Assembly (NCBI RefSeq): GCF_014384785.1
Contig: NZ_JACRSU010000004.1
Location: 186,001-250,000 of the forward strand
Origin: Congzhengia minquanensis
GTDB lineage: Bacteria; Bacillota; Clostridia; UBA1381; UBA9506
DNA: 64,000 bases
Reading direction: 5' to 3'
Below, one piece after another: positions 9,192 through 18,122 of this stretch. The translations under genes and the position numbers were made by a program. How positions within the stretch are numbered: the first letter of the stretch is position 1; each line of letters opens with the position of its first letter. Below the pieces are notes generated by a model that was given only the letters and a program-made list of their open reading frames with translations, made no database searches and had not been told where the DNA came from.

Positions 9192-9222
9192 GGAATGAAC
9201 ATTCCCAAAAAGGGAGGTACCA

Positions 9223-10677
9223 ATGAAAAAGATTAGAAAAATACTTGCAACCCTGCTTGCGGCAGTGATTTTCATTATGCCCCAGGGTGCAGCTTTGGTC
9301 AATGCGGCGGAAACGCCCGGGCAGACGGCGTCTCGTTACATTCGGGCCATTATCAACAAAATTGCGGAGGATTATCGTTTTGATGCGGACAAAGGCGCCA
9401 TGTATGAAGCGGTGTTAGATTATGTGATGAATATGGACCCAACGCTTTTGGAGGGTTCCATCAAAGCCGTTACCGACACCTTAGACCCACATTCGGACTA
9501 TTTTACCCAGGAAGAGTTGGAACAGTTTGTGAACGTTGTGGAAAAGGCCTATGTGGGCATTGGTGTAACAATAGAGCGAGTTCCCGAAGGCATTAAAATT
9601 GTTGAGGTAAATCCCGAAGGCGGTGCATTTGATGCTGGTATGCAGATAGGGGACGTTATTTTTCAAGTGGAAGGACAGGGCATTGTTGGATTGGAGTTAG
9701 ACGAGGCTTCGGCGCTCATTCAAGGAGACGAAGGAACCATGGTGAACCTTAAGGTGCACCGAGGAGACGCAGATGTGGAGCTTTCTGTTCAGCGCAGGCG
9801 TGTTTTGGCCGAAACCGTGGGTTACACAGTGGAGGACAATGGCATTGGCTATATCTATATCAGTAAATTTGCGCTAAGCACACCGGAATCGGTGGAAAAA
9901 GCACTGGCTGACATTGAGGGGCAGGGCATTAAAAAACTGATTATTGACGTTCGGGATAATCCCGGGGGCGACCTTTCCAGTGTCATTGACATATTAAGCT
10001 TGTTCGTACCGAAAGACACAGTTTTAACAAAAATTGAGTATAACGATGAACGGTTCAGCACAGAACTAAAGTCTAACGCAAAATTTAAGAAAGCACCGGA
10101 CAGAAAAATGGTGGTGCTGGTGAATGAAAACAGCGCCAGTGCAGCAGAACTTTTTGCAGGAGCAATGCAAAATTTAGGACTTGCCAAGGTTGTGGGACTT
10201 ACCACTTATGGCAAGGGCAGCATGCAGGAATTTATGCGCCTGATTAACCCTCCCGGATTTCAGCTGGGTGACATTAAGCTTTCCGTCGCAGAGTTTACAA
10301 AACCCGACGGCAGCAAAATTAACGGTTTGGGCATTGAGCCGGATGTGCGGGTGAAAAACGCTTATGAACCTTATGATGCGTCGGGGCTGACGCCCATGAC
10401 AATAAACGACCGGTATTCTGTGGGTGCAAAAGCGGAAGACGTGCGGGCCATTGAAGAACGGCTCACGGTGCTTGGGTATTACACAGGGAATGTTGATGAT
10501 ACATTTGACAGTTTTACAGCCTCGGCAACGGAAAAGTTTCAGTCTGATTTGGGATTATATGCGTATGGTGTGATGGACTATACCACACAAAATGCATTGA
10601 ACAATGAGATTGACAAAGTGGAAGTTGAAATTGACCGGCAGTTTGACGCGGCGTGCGAATTGTTGTTAAAGGAGTAG
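9223..10677 (+). CDS. S41 C-terminal processing protease with peptidoglycan-binding domain
   Basis: 484 residues starting at ATG after GGGAGGTACCA. A signal peptide (residues about 1-27, ending near VNAAE) sends it outside. A PDZ domain (IKIVEVNPEGGAFDAGMQIG, residues 120-190) is followed by the S41 core with the serine in NSASAAEL (near 305) and the lysine in YGKGSMQ (near 329). The C-terminus is a peptidoglycan-binding-1 domain (TVLGYYTGNVDDTF, LGLYAYGVMD). CtpA/CtpB-type proteases cleave exported proteins with a Ser-Lys dyad. The M23 endopeptidase gene starts 7 bases downstream, suggesting a wall-remodelling function. Confidence 0.9.
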   Translation: MKKIRKILATLLAAVIFIMPQGAALVNAAETPGQTASRYIRAIINKIAEDYRFDADKGAMYEAVLDYVMNMDPTLLEGSIKAVTDTLDPHSDYFTQEELEQFVNVVEKAYVGIGVTIERVPEGIKIVEVNPEGGAFDAGMQIGDVIFQVEGQGIVGLELDEASALIQGDEGTMVNLKVHRGDADVELSVQRRRVLAETVGYTVEDNGIGYIYISKFALSTPESVEKALADIEGQGIKKLIIDVRDNPGGDLSSVIDILSLFVPKDTVLTKIEYNDERFSTELKSNAKFKKAPDRKMVVLVNENSASAAELFAGAMQNLGLAKVVGLTTYGKGSMQEFMRLINPPGFQLGDIKLSVAEFTKPDGSKINGLGIEPDVRVKNAYEPYDASGLTPMTINDRYSVGAKAEDVRAIEERLTVLGYYTGNVDDTFDSFTASATEKFQSDLGLYAYGVMDYTTQNALNNEIDKVEVEIDRQFDAACELLLKE

Positions 10678-10684
10678 TGTGCAA

Positions 10685-11836
10685 ATGAAAACAAGACGGA
10701 AACTGATTGCGGTAGCGGCGGCGGTTCTGCTTTGCCTCCCCGTTGGTCTGACGAACGACAACACGGCTGTGGTTCATGCACAAACCGTGCAGGAAAAAAT
10801 TAACAACGCCAGCAAGGAAAAGCAGGAGGCGCTGGACAAAATAAAAGCTGCCGAAGCGGAGAAAGAAGACGTGGTGGCAGAAAGCGAAGCCTTAGACAGG
10901 GAAATCGACATTGTGCAGACCGAGATTTATGAAATCGATTCGATTATTGACGAGGCAGACGCAGAGATTAAGGCAAAAGAAGAAGAAATTGCAAAGCATG
11001 AGCAAAACATTGAACAGCACAACGACGAGTTTAAAGAGGTGCTGCGCTCCATGGACGAAACCTCGGCAAGCTCCTATTTAGAGCTGTTGCTGTCTTCGGA
11101 AAGCTTTTCCGAATTTTTGGCCCATGTGGAAACCATAAATGAAATTACAAGGCATGACACGGCTGTTATTGATGAAATGGTCAGCTTAAAAAACAGCGTT
11201 GAAGCCGCAAAGGCTGTTGTGGAAACGAAAAAAAGCGAGCAGGAAGAGGCCAGGGGAATTGCCTCGGAAAAAGAAAACACGCTTCAGACAAAGTTGGATG
11301 AAAAGGAAAAGCTGACGGAAGAATTAGAACAGGACATTGAAAGCTATAAAAAGGTGTATGAAAAGGCGCGGAAAGAGGAGGAGGATTTAAAGGCTTCTTT
11401 GGTTCCCAAGCTTTCCAAAACCACAGACACGGTGAAATATACCGGCGGCAAGTTCTGCTGGCCAGCGCCCAGCTATGTGCGGATTTCTTCGCCTTATGGA
11501 TACCGTCTGCACCCGATTTATAAAACCCAGAAGTTTCATTCCGGCGTTGACCTGGCGGCCCCCGGCGGCTCAAACATTTTAGCTGCGGCAGACGGCACGG
11601 TGAAAATGGCCGGCTGGAACGGCGGCTATGGCAACTGCGTTGTTGTAGACCACGGCGGCGGCACATCTACACTTTATGGCCATTCCTCCAAGCTTTTGGT
11701 ATCGGCCGGACAGAAGGTGACAAAAGGTCAGGTTATTGCAAAGGTTGGCACAACGGGCAATTCCACCGGAAACCACCTCCATTTTGAAGTTTTAATCAAT
11801 GGCAAGACTACAGACCCCATGCCTTACATATCATAG
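10685..11836 (+). CDS. EnvC-like M23 murein endopeptidase with coiled coil
   Basis: 383 residues from ATG 10685; the GTG at 10679 is too close to the GGAG at 10671-10674. A signal peptide (LIAVAAAVLLCLPVGL) is followed by about 200 residues of charged coiled coil (KEKQEALDKIKAAEAEKEDV and similar). The C-terminal LytM/M23 domain has the zinc site complete: HSGVDLAAP (His near 285, Asp near 289) and NHLHFEV (near 363-365). This is the EnvC/NlpD-like layout of cell-separation hydrolases or their activators. Because the zinc ligands are intact, an active DD-endopeptidase is likely. It lies between two S41 proteases. Confidence 0.9.
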   Translation: MKTRRKLIAVAAAVLLCLPVGLTNDNTAVVHAQTVQEKINNASKEKQEALDKIKAAEAEKEDVVAESEALDREIDIVQTEIYEIDSIIDEADAEIKAKEEEIAKHEQNIEQHNDEFKEVLRSMDETSASSYLELLLSSESFSEFLAHVETINEITRHDTAVIDEMVSLKNSVEAAKAVVETKKSEQEEARGIASEKENTLQTKLDEKEKLTEELEQDIESYKKVYEKARKEEEDLKASLVPKLSKTTDTVKYTGGKFCWPAPSYVRISSPYGYRLHPIYKTQKFHSGVDLAAPGGSNILAAADGTVKMAGWNGGYGNCVVVDHGGGTSTLYGHSSKLLVSAGQKVTKGQVIAKVGTTGNSTGNHLHFEVLINGKTTDPMPYIS

Positions 11837-11870
11837 TAATATATCATATTCATTCAGGGAGATGCGTAAG

Positions 11871-13052
11871 TTGTTCACAAAAAAAACACTTGTTGCAACG
11901 GCAATTTGTACATTTATTGCAACGGCGGCGGTTGCTGTTACAGGAACTTATTTTTACTTCAGATTCAGTCGATATGACGTTGTGGCCCAGGCCCGGAACT
12001 TAATCCGCGAACATTACGTGGACCAGTTAAGCGACGAGCAGATGGACAAAATGAACGACTATGCCATATCCGCCATGGTTGCAAGCTTAGAAGACCCATA
12101 TTCTTACTATTTTGACGCCACCACGTTCGATTCCTATGAGGAAAGCACCAAAGAGGAATATGTGGGCGTGGGTATTACGGTAAGCTATAATGCAGAACAG
12201 AACCAAATGGTGGTAATTTCTCCTACAGACGGGTCTCCGGCGCAAAAGGCCGGAATTCTTCCCGGCGATGTTGTAACCCAGGTGGACGACATGACCGTTA
12301 CCCAGGACAGCTACAACGACGTGGTGGACCACATCCGCGGCGAAGGCGCGGCTGCCGGAACATCTGTTAAAATCCATGTGCTGCGGGACGGGGAGGAAAA
12401 GGTGTTTGATGTGACACGGGACGTGATTCCGGTGGACACGGTGTCGTATAAAATGCTGGACGAAAACCTTGGATATATCCGTATTTCCGAGTTTAAGCAC
12501 GGCACAGTGGACGAATTTTCTGAAGGATTGGAAAGTATTCAGGCGAGCGGTGCAAAAGGATTGATTATTGATTTGAGAAACAATCCCGGCGGCTACGCCG
12601 ACAGCGTACTTCAAATGACCGACATGCTCCTGCCCAAGGGCACCATTGCATATTTGGAGGACAATAAGGGAAAGAAACAATATTTTTATTCCGATGCAGA
12701 CCATTTGGCGCTTCCTATGGCCATTTTGGTAAACGAGGGCACAGCCAGCGCGTCGGAACTGATGGCTGGCAGTACCCAGGCCTATGGGGCAGCAAAAATT
12801 ATCGGCAAAAAAACCTATGGCAAGGCCGTAGGCCAAACGCCCTATATGCTGACGAAAGACACGGCCATTTATCTGACCAATGCAAGATATTATACGCCGA
12901 AAGGCGAATGCATTGATAAAAAGGGCATTATGCCGGACATTGAGGTTGACCTGCCCGACGAGCTGAAATCGAAGCTCACAACCCTTGAACCGTCTCAGGA
13001 CGATCAGCTTCGCACAGCGGTAGAAACACTTTACGACGAGATTCAAAAATAG
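11871..13052 (+). CDS. S41 C-terminal processing protease (CtpA/CtpB type)
   Basis: The best start is TTG 11871 (MFTKKTLVATA), nine bases after AGGGAG; ATG 11862 lies one base from that site and is less likely. About 393 residues. A signal anchor (TAICTFIATAAVAVTG) leads into a PDZ domain (VVISPTDGSPAQKAGILPGD) and the S41 catalytic domain with GTASASEL (serine near 291) and YGKAVGQ (lysine near 317). Unlike the first S41 gene it has no peptidoglycan-binding tail. It is exported or membrane-anchored. With its neighbour it brackets the M23 endopeptidase, so processing or degradation of that hydrolase is a reasonable inference. Confidence 0.9.
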   Translation: MFTKKTLVATAICTFIATAAVAVTGTYFYFRFSRYDVVAQARNLIREHYVDQLSDEQMDKMNDYAISAMVASLEDPYSYYFDATTFDSYEESTKEEYVGVGITVSYNAEQNQMVVISPTDGSPAQKAGILPGDVVTQVDDMTVTQDSYNDVVDHIRGEGAAAGTSVKIHVLRDGEEKVFDVTRDVIPVDTVSYKMLDENLGYIRISEFKHGTVDEFSEGLESIQASGAKGLIIDLRNNPGGYADSVLQMTDMLLPKGTIAYLEDNKGKKQYFYSDADHLALPMAILVNEGTASASELMAGSTQAYGAAKIIGKKTYGKAVGQTPYMLTKDTAIYLTNARYYTPKGECIDKKGIMPDIEVDLPDELKSKLTTLEPSQDDQLRTAVETLYDEIQK

Positions 13053-13115
13053 GGCTTTTTACCGTGAAATGGGAAAGGCAATTCCCAGGGTTTTTATTAA
13101 GAGGGGAGAATGTGA

Positions 13116-16100
13116 TTGAATTACCTGACAGTTTCTGCGGCGCTTTATGTTGCCCTGCTTTGGGGCGCATATAGAATGTTGACAAGCGAAAATGAGATGG
13201 AAAAGAAAACCGGAAGAACACATACCGTTGTTTTTGTTGCGCTTATTTTGGTCATTACGGCGCTTAAGGTGTGGCTCTCCCAAACCTTTTTCGGCCATTC
13301 TTCCGACATGAGCTTGTTTTCCGCATGGGCGGATTTGGGAAGACACGAAAGCGTTCGCGAGTTTTACGGCCCGCTGGGCGCGGAATATTTTGTGGATTAC
13401 CCGCCGCTTTACCTTTATGTATTAACTGTCATTGGCAGACTGGCAGAACTGTTTCACATCTCCTTTGGAAGCGATGCTTATACAGCGCTGATAAAGCTTG
13501 TTCCGGTACTCGCAGACACGGTGAGCGCGCTGGTGGTTTTCAAGCTGGCCTATGACGAATTCGGCAAGAAAACAGCAGGAATTTTGTCGTTGGCATTGCT
13601 GTTTAATCCGGCTTATATTTTAAATTCGGTGTTCTGGGGGCAGATTGACGGGCTTTATACCCTGATGATTTTCTGGCTCATCTTTTCGGTTTACAGAAAA
13701 CGATATTTTCAGGCGGCTGTGGCGTTTGCCGTCGGCATGCTGACAAAGCCACAGATGATTATATTTCTGCCGCTTTTGGGCTTCTGGCTGATTTACGACG
13801 TTATTTCAGAGTTTAAAGAAGAAAAGCACTTCCTTTCCCTGCAGAAGTTTTTGCTGGGACTTCTAGCGTCAGCGGCCATTACCGTGGCAGCGGCAATCCC
13901 CATTTTCGGCTTAGACTTCGGAAGGTTTTTTGCGCTTTATAAGGAAGCCGCAGGGCAGTATCCCTATGCGAGCTTAAACGCTGCTAACGTGTTCGGCGCG
14001 TTTGGGTTAAACTGGGCAGACACGGCCGGAACCTTTTTGGGCATTTCCTATCAAAGCTGGGGATTTATCGGCATTATTTTGACCTCCCTTACAATTGGCC
14101 TGGGCACGTTTTTTGCCCAAAACAGGTCGGGCGTTTTGATTTTGGGCGGCTTCAATATCTTAAGCATTTATATGCTTGCCCACACCATGCACGAGCGGTA
14201 TATGTTCCCGCTCATCTTAATTTTGCTGGTGATTTATATCTATACCCGGGACAAACGCATGCTGTTTGCCTTCGGGGCGGCAACGGTGCTGAGTTTTATT
14301 CAAACCGGCATTACGTTATTAGACAACGAGGGGTTCATCAGTTTTCCCGAACAGTCGTTTATTGCGTTGTCGTGGGTGCATATCATCTTTTTCGGATATA
14401 TGGCCGTGGTGTGGTATAAAATGGTGATTCACGACGACGTGAAGCTGCCGGAAATGAGAACACCCAAAATTATCTGTATTGAAAAAAACGGCGACAAGGT
14501 TCGCTGCACAAAAAAGGATTTTATCATTGTTAGTGTTTTAACCCTGGCTTACGGCGTTTCGGCATTTGTGCATCTGGGCAGCATGTCTGCGCCGGAAACC
14601 GGCTTTCGGCCGGAAGCGCCCGGCGAAACCGTAATTTTGGATTTTGGAGAAGAACAGGAATTTGACAGGATAAACTTCTTTTTGGGCTGGATTGACCGCA
14701 GGGACTCTGACAGCGAAGTTGAACGGAGTTTAAGCGTTTCATTTGGCATTGACCCGGCGGAGGGCGAGGAAAACGCGGAACTGATTTTTGGCGACGCAAC
14801 CGAGCTGGTTGTGGATTCTGTGTTCAACTGGAACGGTTTTTTTGCTCAGGAGCGGGGAAGATTTATGAAGATTACCGTGGATGAGGGCAATTTTTTCATA
14901 AACGAAATCGCCTGTTTTGACGGGGAACAGAATTTAATTTCCCCTGTTGCGGCAATTTCTGAAAATTCTACGGCGAACCTGATGTTCGACGAGCAGGACA
15001 AGGCAGTTTATGAATATACCTGGTATGACGGTACGTATTTTGACGAGGTGTATCACCCCAGAACTGCCTATGAATATATAAACGGGATTTGGCCCTATGA
15101 AAATACCCATCCGCCTTTGGGCAAGCTGATAATCTCTTTGGGGATGATGATTTTTGGCGTAAATCCCTTTGGCTGGCGGTTTTTCGGAACGCTTTGCGGT
15201 GTTTTGATGGTGCCGGTGTCCTTTCTTTTGGGCAAGCAGATTTTAAAAGATTCCAAATGGGCCTTTGTGGCGTCGTTTCTGTTTACGTTTGATTTTATGC
15301 ATCTGTCCCAGACGCGCCTTGCTACCATCGATTCGTTTACCGCGCTGTTTGCTATGCTGATGTATTACTTCATGTATCAATATACGAAGCAAAACTTTTA
15401 TGACGGGGGCGTTAAAAGAACTCTGCTGCCTTTGGGGTTAAGCGGTCTGTTTTTCGGCATTGGCGTGGCGACAAAATGGCAGGGCGTATATGCCGGAATT
15501 GGCCTTGGTGTGCTGTTTTTCTGGACGCTGCTGAAACGGTTTTTTGAATACAGAGCCGCAAAAGAGGGCCGGCTTGTGGGGGATGCGGACAAGATTTTAA
15601 AACAATTTGTGCCGAACCTGATTAAAACCCTTGCCGCTGCCGTGGTTTTCTTTATTGTTGTGCCGTTTGTGATTTACTTTTTGTCCTATCTGCCAATTAT
15701 TTTGTCCGACGCGGCAGATATCAGCTATTTTTGGGACAATCAGCAAACCATGCTGAGCTATCATTCACAGCTGACGGAAACCCACCCTTACGGGTCACCG
15801 TGGTGGTCGTGGCCTCTTGACATGCGGCCGCTTTACGCGTATAATCCCAATTGGGACTTTGTTCCCGAAACCCAGGCCCAGGGAATTTCCTCTTTTGGAA
15901 ACCCGCTGGTTTGGTGGCTCACCATTCCGTCTATGGGATTTTTAATTTATCTTTCAGTAAAAGGGAAACGGAACGCCGAAATGAATACAATTTTGGTGGG
16001 CTTCGGCGCGTTATATCTTCCGTGGGTGCTGATTTCGCGGCAGGCGTTTATCTACCACTTCTTCCCCTGCGTCATCTTTGTGACGCTGGCAATTGCCTAC

Positions 16101-16271
16101 GGACTGAGAGAGATTTTAAAACGATATCCAATTGCAAAAATACCCATAAGGGCATATTTGGTATGCGTGCTGGTGCTGTTTATTGCATTTTACCCCGTTT
16201 TAACAGGAATGAGAATTCCCGCTTGGTATGCGGACGCACTCACGTGGCTGCCAAGCTGGGTGTTAGGATAA
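13116..16271 (+). CDS. Double GT-C membrane glycosyltransferase with PMT (GT39) half
   Basis: 1051 residues, about twice the size of a bacterial PMT. TTG start after GAGGGGAG. Residues about 1-480 form one polytopic GT-C-like unit (SDMSLFSAWADLG, YFVDYPPLYLY). A beta-rich extracytoplasmic segment (about 480-630, containing ETVILDFGEEQEFDRINFF) follows. Residues about 630-1051 are a dolichyl-phosphate-mannose mannosyltransferase-type unit with YFDEVYHPRTAYEY, the YENTHPPLGK loop and SQTRLATIDSFT. PMT enzymes move mannose from a polyprenyl phosphate donor to secreted proteins or other acceptors. Having two GT-C modules in one chain suggests two successive or paired transfers; this is inference. 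Confidence 0.85.
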   Translation: MNYLTVSAALYVALLWGAYRMLTSENEMEKKTGRTHTVVFVALILVITALKVWLSQTFFGHSSDMSLFSAWADLGRHESVREFYGPLGAEYFVDYPPLYLYVLTVIGRLAELFHISFGSDAYTALIKLVPVLADTVSALVVFKLAYDEFGKKTAGILSLALLFNPAYILNSVFWGQIDGLYTLMIFWLIFSVYRKRYFQAAVAFAVGMLTKPQMIIFLPLLGFWLIYDVISEFKEEKHFLSLQKFLLGLLASAAITVAAAIPIFGLDFGRFFALYKEAAGQYPYASLNAANVFGAFGLNWADTAGTFLGISYQSWGFIGIILTSLTIGLGTFFAQNRSGVLILGGFNILSIYMLAHTMHERYMFPLILILLVIYIYTRDKRMLFAFGAATVLSFIQTGITLLDNEGFISFPEQSFIALSWVHIIFFGYMAVVWYKMVIHDDVKLPEMRTPKIICIEKNGDKVRCTKKDFIIVSVLTLAYGVSAFVHLGSMSAPETGFRPEAPGETVILDFGEEQEFDRINFFLGWIDRRDSDSEVERSLSVSFGIDPAEGEENAELIFGDATELVVDSVFNWNGFFAQERGRFMKITVDEGNFFINEIACFDGEQNLISPVAAISENSTANLMFDEQDKAVYEYTWYDGTYFDEVYHPRTAYEYINGIWPYENTHPPLGKLIISLGMMIFGVNPFGWRFFGTLCGVLMVPVSFLLGKQILKDSKWAFVASFLFTFDFMHLSQTRLATIDSFTALFAMLMYYFMYQYTKQNFYDGGVKRTLLPLGLSGLFFGIGVATKWQGVYAGIGLGVLFFWTLLKRFFEYRAAKEGRLVGDADKILKQFVPNLIKTLAAAVVFFIVVPFVIYFLSYLPIILSDAADISYFWDNQQTMLSYHSQLTETHPYGSPWWSWPLDMRPLYAYNPNWDFVPETQAQGISSFGNPLVWWLTIPSMGFLIYLSVKGKRNAEMNTILVGFGALYLPWVLISRQAFIYHFFPCVIFVTLAIAYGLREILKRYPIAKIPIRAYLVCVLVLFIAFYPVLTGMRIPAWYADALTWLPSWVLG

Positions 16272-16291
16272 ACTTTTGAAGGGAAACAGGT

Positions 16292-17041
16292 ATGATTAAG
16301 ACAGAACTTACCACAATTGAGGGCAGAAACCCTGTTTTTGAAGCGGTGGCTGCAAACCTGCCCATTGAAAAAATTTATATCAGCAACAAGGCATATGGCT
16401 CGCAGATTTCAAAAATCATTGCCGCCGCGAAAGAAAAAGGCGTGCCGTTTAAAGCGGTGCCGCCGGACAAGATTGACGAGTTGGCGAAAACTGAAGCAAA
16501 TCAGGGCATTGTTGCTGTGTGTGCTGAGGTTTCCTATGTTACGGTTGCGGACATTTTAAATCGCGCGAAAGAAAAACAGGAGCCGCCTTTCGTGATTATT
16601 GCAGACGAAATTACAGACCCGCACAACCTGGGCGCCATTATCCGAACGGCCAACTGCACCGGCGCCCATGGCGTGATTATTCCAAAAAACCGGTCTGCCG
16701 GCGTAAACCCAGTGGTGTTTAAAACCTCCGCCGGGGCGGCGGCTCACACGCCCGTAGCCCGGGTGGGGAACTTAACCCAGGCCATGAACGAACTGAAAGA
16801 AAACGGTCTTTGGATTACCGGGGCCGACATGGCGGGTGAGCAGGAAATGTGCGACGCAGACCTTACAGGGCCGATTGCTTTGGTGGTTGGATCAGAGGGC
16901 AGGGGGATTACGAAAAAAATCCGTGCGGGCTGCGACTTTTTCGTGCGGATTCCCATGGCTGGTGAAATCAATTCTTTGAACGCCTCTGTGGCGGCGGCAG
17001 TGCTGATGTATGAGGCGCTGCGGCAAAGAAGATTGAAATAA
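16292..17041 (+). CDS. rlmB: 23S rRNA 2'-O-ribose methyltransferase, TrmH/RlmB family
   Basis: 249 residues. An N-terminal L30e-like substrate-binding domain (LTTIEGRNPVFEAV) is followed by the SpoU/TrmH knotted domain. The three SpoU motifs are present: DPHNLGAIIRTANCTGAHGV (near 105-125), LVVGSEGRGI (near 195-204) and IPMAGEINSLNASVAAAV (near 220-237). The length and domain order fit RlmB (Gm2251 of 23S rRNA in E. coli) or the related YacO; exact target is inferred. It starts at ATG 16292 in the same co-directional series as its neighbours. Confidence 0.88.
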   Translation: MIKTELTTIEGRNPVFEAVAANLPIEKIYISNKAYGSQISKIIAAAKEKGVPFKAVPPDKIDELAKTEANQGIVAVCAEVSYVTVADILNRAKEKQEPPFVIIADEITDPHNLGAIIRTANCTGAHGVIIPKNRSAGVNPVVFKTSAGAAAHTPVARVGNLTQAMNELKENGLWITGADMAGEQEMCDADLTGPIALVVGSEGRGITKKIRAGCDFFVRIPMAGEINSLNASVAAAVLMYEALRQRRLK

Positions 17042-17077
17042 AATTATATAAAAAAATAAAGAAAAGGATGAGGGAAA

Positions 17078-18046
17078 ATGTATTACATAGGTATCGATCT
17101 GGGCGGCACCAACATCGCTGCCGGAGTCGTAAACGAAAGTTGTGAAATTATTGCGAAGGGTTCGGTTCCCACAGGGCGGCTGCGCCCCTTTGCGGACATT
17201 ATGAAGGACATGGCGGGCCTTTGCAAAAAGCTGATTGCAGACGCGGGAATTTCTGAGTCTGAGGTTAAGTCCATCGGTATAGCAAGCCCGGGCACACCCG
17301 ACGTTGAAAACGTGAAAGTGGTGTATGCCAACAATCTTCCGGCGTTTATCGACGCGCCGGTGGGAGATGAACTGAAAAAATATTTCCCCAATGTGGAGGT
17401 TTATATTGAAAACGACGCGAATGCAGCGGCGTTCGGCGAAATCATTGCGGGTGCTGCAGCCGGAGAAAAGGATGTTGTTGTGATTACCTTAGGGACGGGC
17501 GTTGGCGGAGGCATTGTGATCGGCGGCAAGATTTATGCCGGCTTTAATCATGCCGGCGGCGAGCTGGGACACATGGTTATTGTGGCAGACGGTGCGCCCT
17601 GCACCTGCGGAAGATATGGCTGCTGGGAGGCGTATGCCTCTGTAACCGGCCTGATTCGTGAAACCGCAGAGGAAATTAAAAAATATCCCAACAGCAAAAT
17701 CCATCAGATGATTGGTGGGGATGAATCCAAAATCAGCGGCAGAACGGCTTTTGATGCAATGCGTAACGGTGACGAGGCAGGAAAAGCAATTGTGGACCAA
17801 TACATAAAATATGTTGGCGTAGGCACAGCTAATTTGATTAATATTTTCGAGCCGAAAAAGTTTGTTATCGGCGGCGGCATCAGCAAAGAGGGCGAAACAC
17901 TGCTTGCCCCCCTCAGAAAATATGTGGATACGCAGATTTATACCAGCAGCGCGGCAGGCGTTCCTGCAACCGAAATTGTTGCGGCAAAGCTGGGGAACGA
18001 TGCCGGCATTATCGGCGCGGCAATGCTTTTTAAACAGGATATTTAA
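17078..18046 (+). CDS. ROK-family glucokinase
   Basis: 322 residues. The N-terminal phosphate-binding motif is GIDLGGTNIAAGVV. The ROK signature occurs around LGTGVGGGIVIGGKIYAG, and the zinc site is CTCGRYGCWE near residues 173-182. The second ATP motif is FVIGGGISKEG. This pattern fits the ROK glucokinases of Firmicutes that phosphorylate glucose at C6 in the cytosol; other hexoses cannot be excluded. An AAAAGGATGAGGG stretch precedes ATG 17078. A hairpin lies shortly after the stop, before the FAD oxidoreductase gene. Confidence 0.88.
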   Translation: MYYIGIDLGGTNIAAGVVNESCEIIAKGSVPTGRLRPFADIMKDMAGLCKKLIADAGISESEVKSIGIASPGTPDVENVKVVYANNLPAFIDAPVGDELKKYFPNVEVYIENDANAAAFGEIIAGAAAGEKDVVVITLGTGVGGGIVIGGKIYAGFNHAGGELGHMVIVADGAPCTCGRYGCWEAYASVTGLIRETAEEIKKYPNSKIHQMIGGDESKISGRTAFDAMRNGDEAGKAIVDQYIKYVGVGTANLINIFEPKKFVIGGGISKEGETLLAPLRKYVDTQIYTSSAAGVPATEIVAAKLGNDAGIIGAAMLFKQDI

Positions 18047-18063
18047 AAAATATGGTTTAAAAT

Positions 18064-18092
18064 GCGGACTTAAGCCAAAGGTTTAAGTCCGC
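18064..18092 (+). terminator. Hairpin after the glucokinase gene, weak terminator
   Basis: GCGGACTTAA, 9-base loop, TTAAGTCCGC: a perfect 10-bp stem. The following TCATTTGTGC is a poor T-tract, so partial read-through into the oxidoreductase gene 30 bases later is likely. Confidence 0.45.
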
Positions 18093-18122
18093 TCATTTGT
18101 GCATGGAGGAATGGGATAAAAG

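Noticed and set aside
12087..13046. 319-codon open frame opposite the second S41 protease
   Set aside because: Antisense shadow of a well-supported conserved gene, without start signals.
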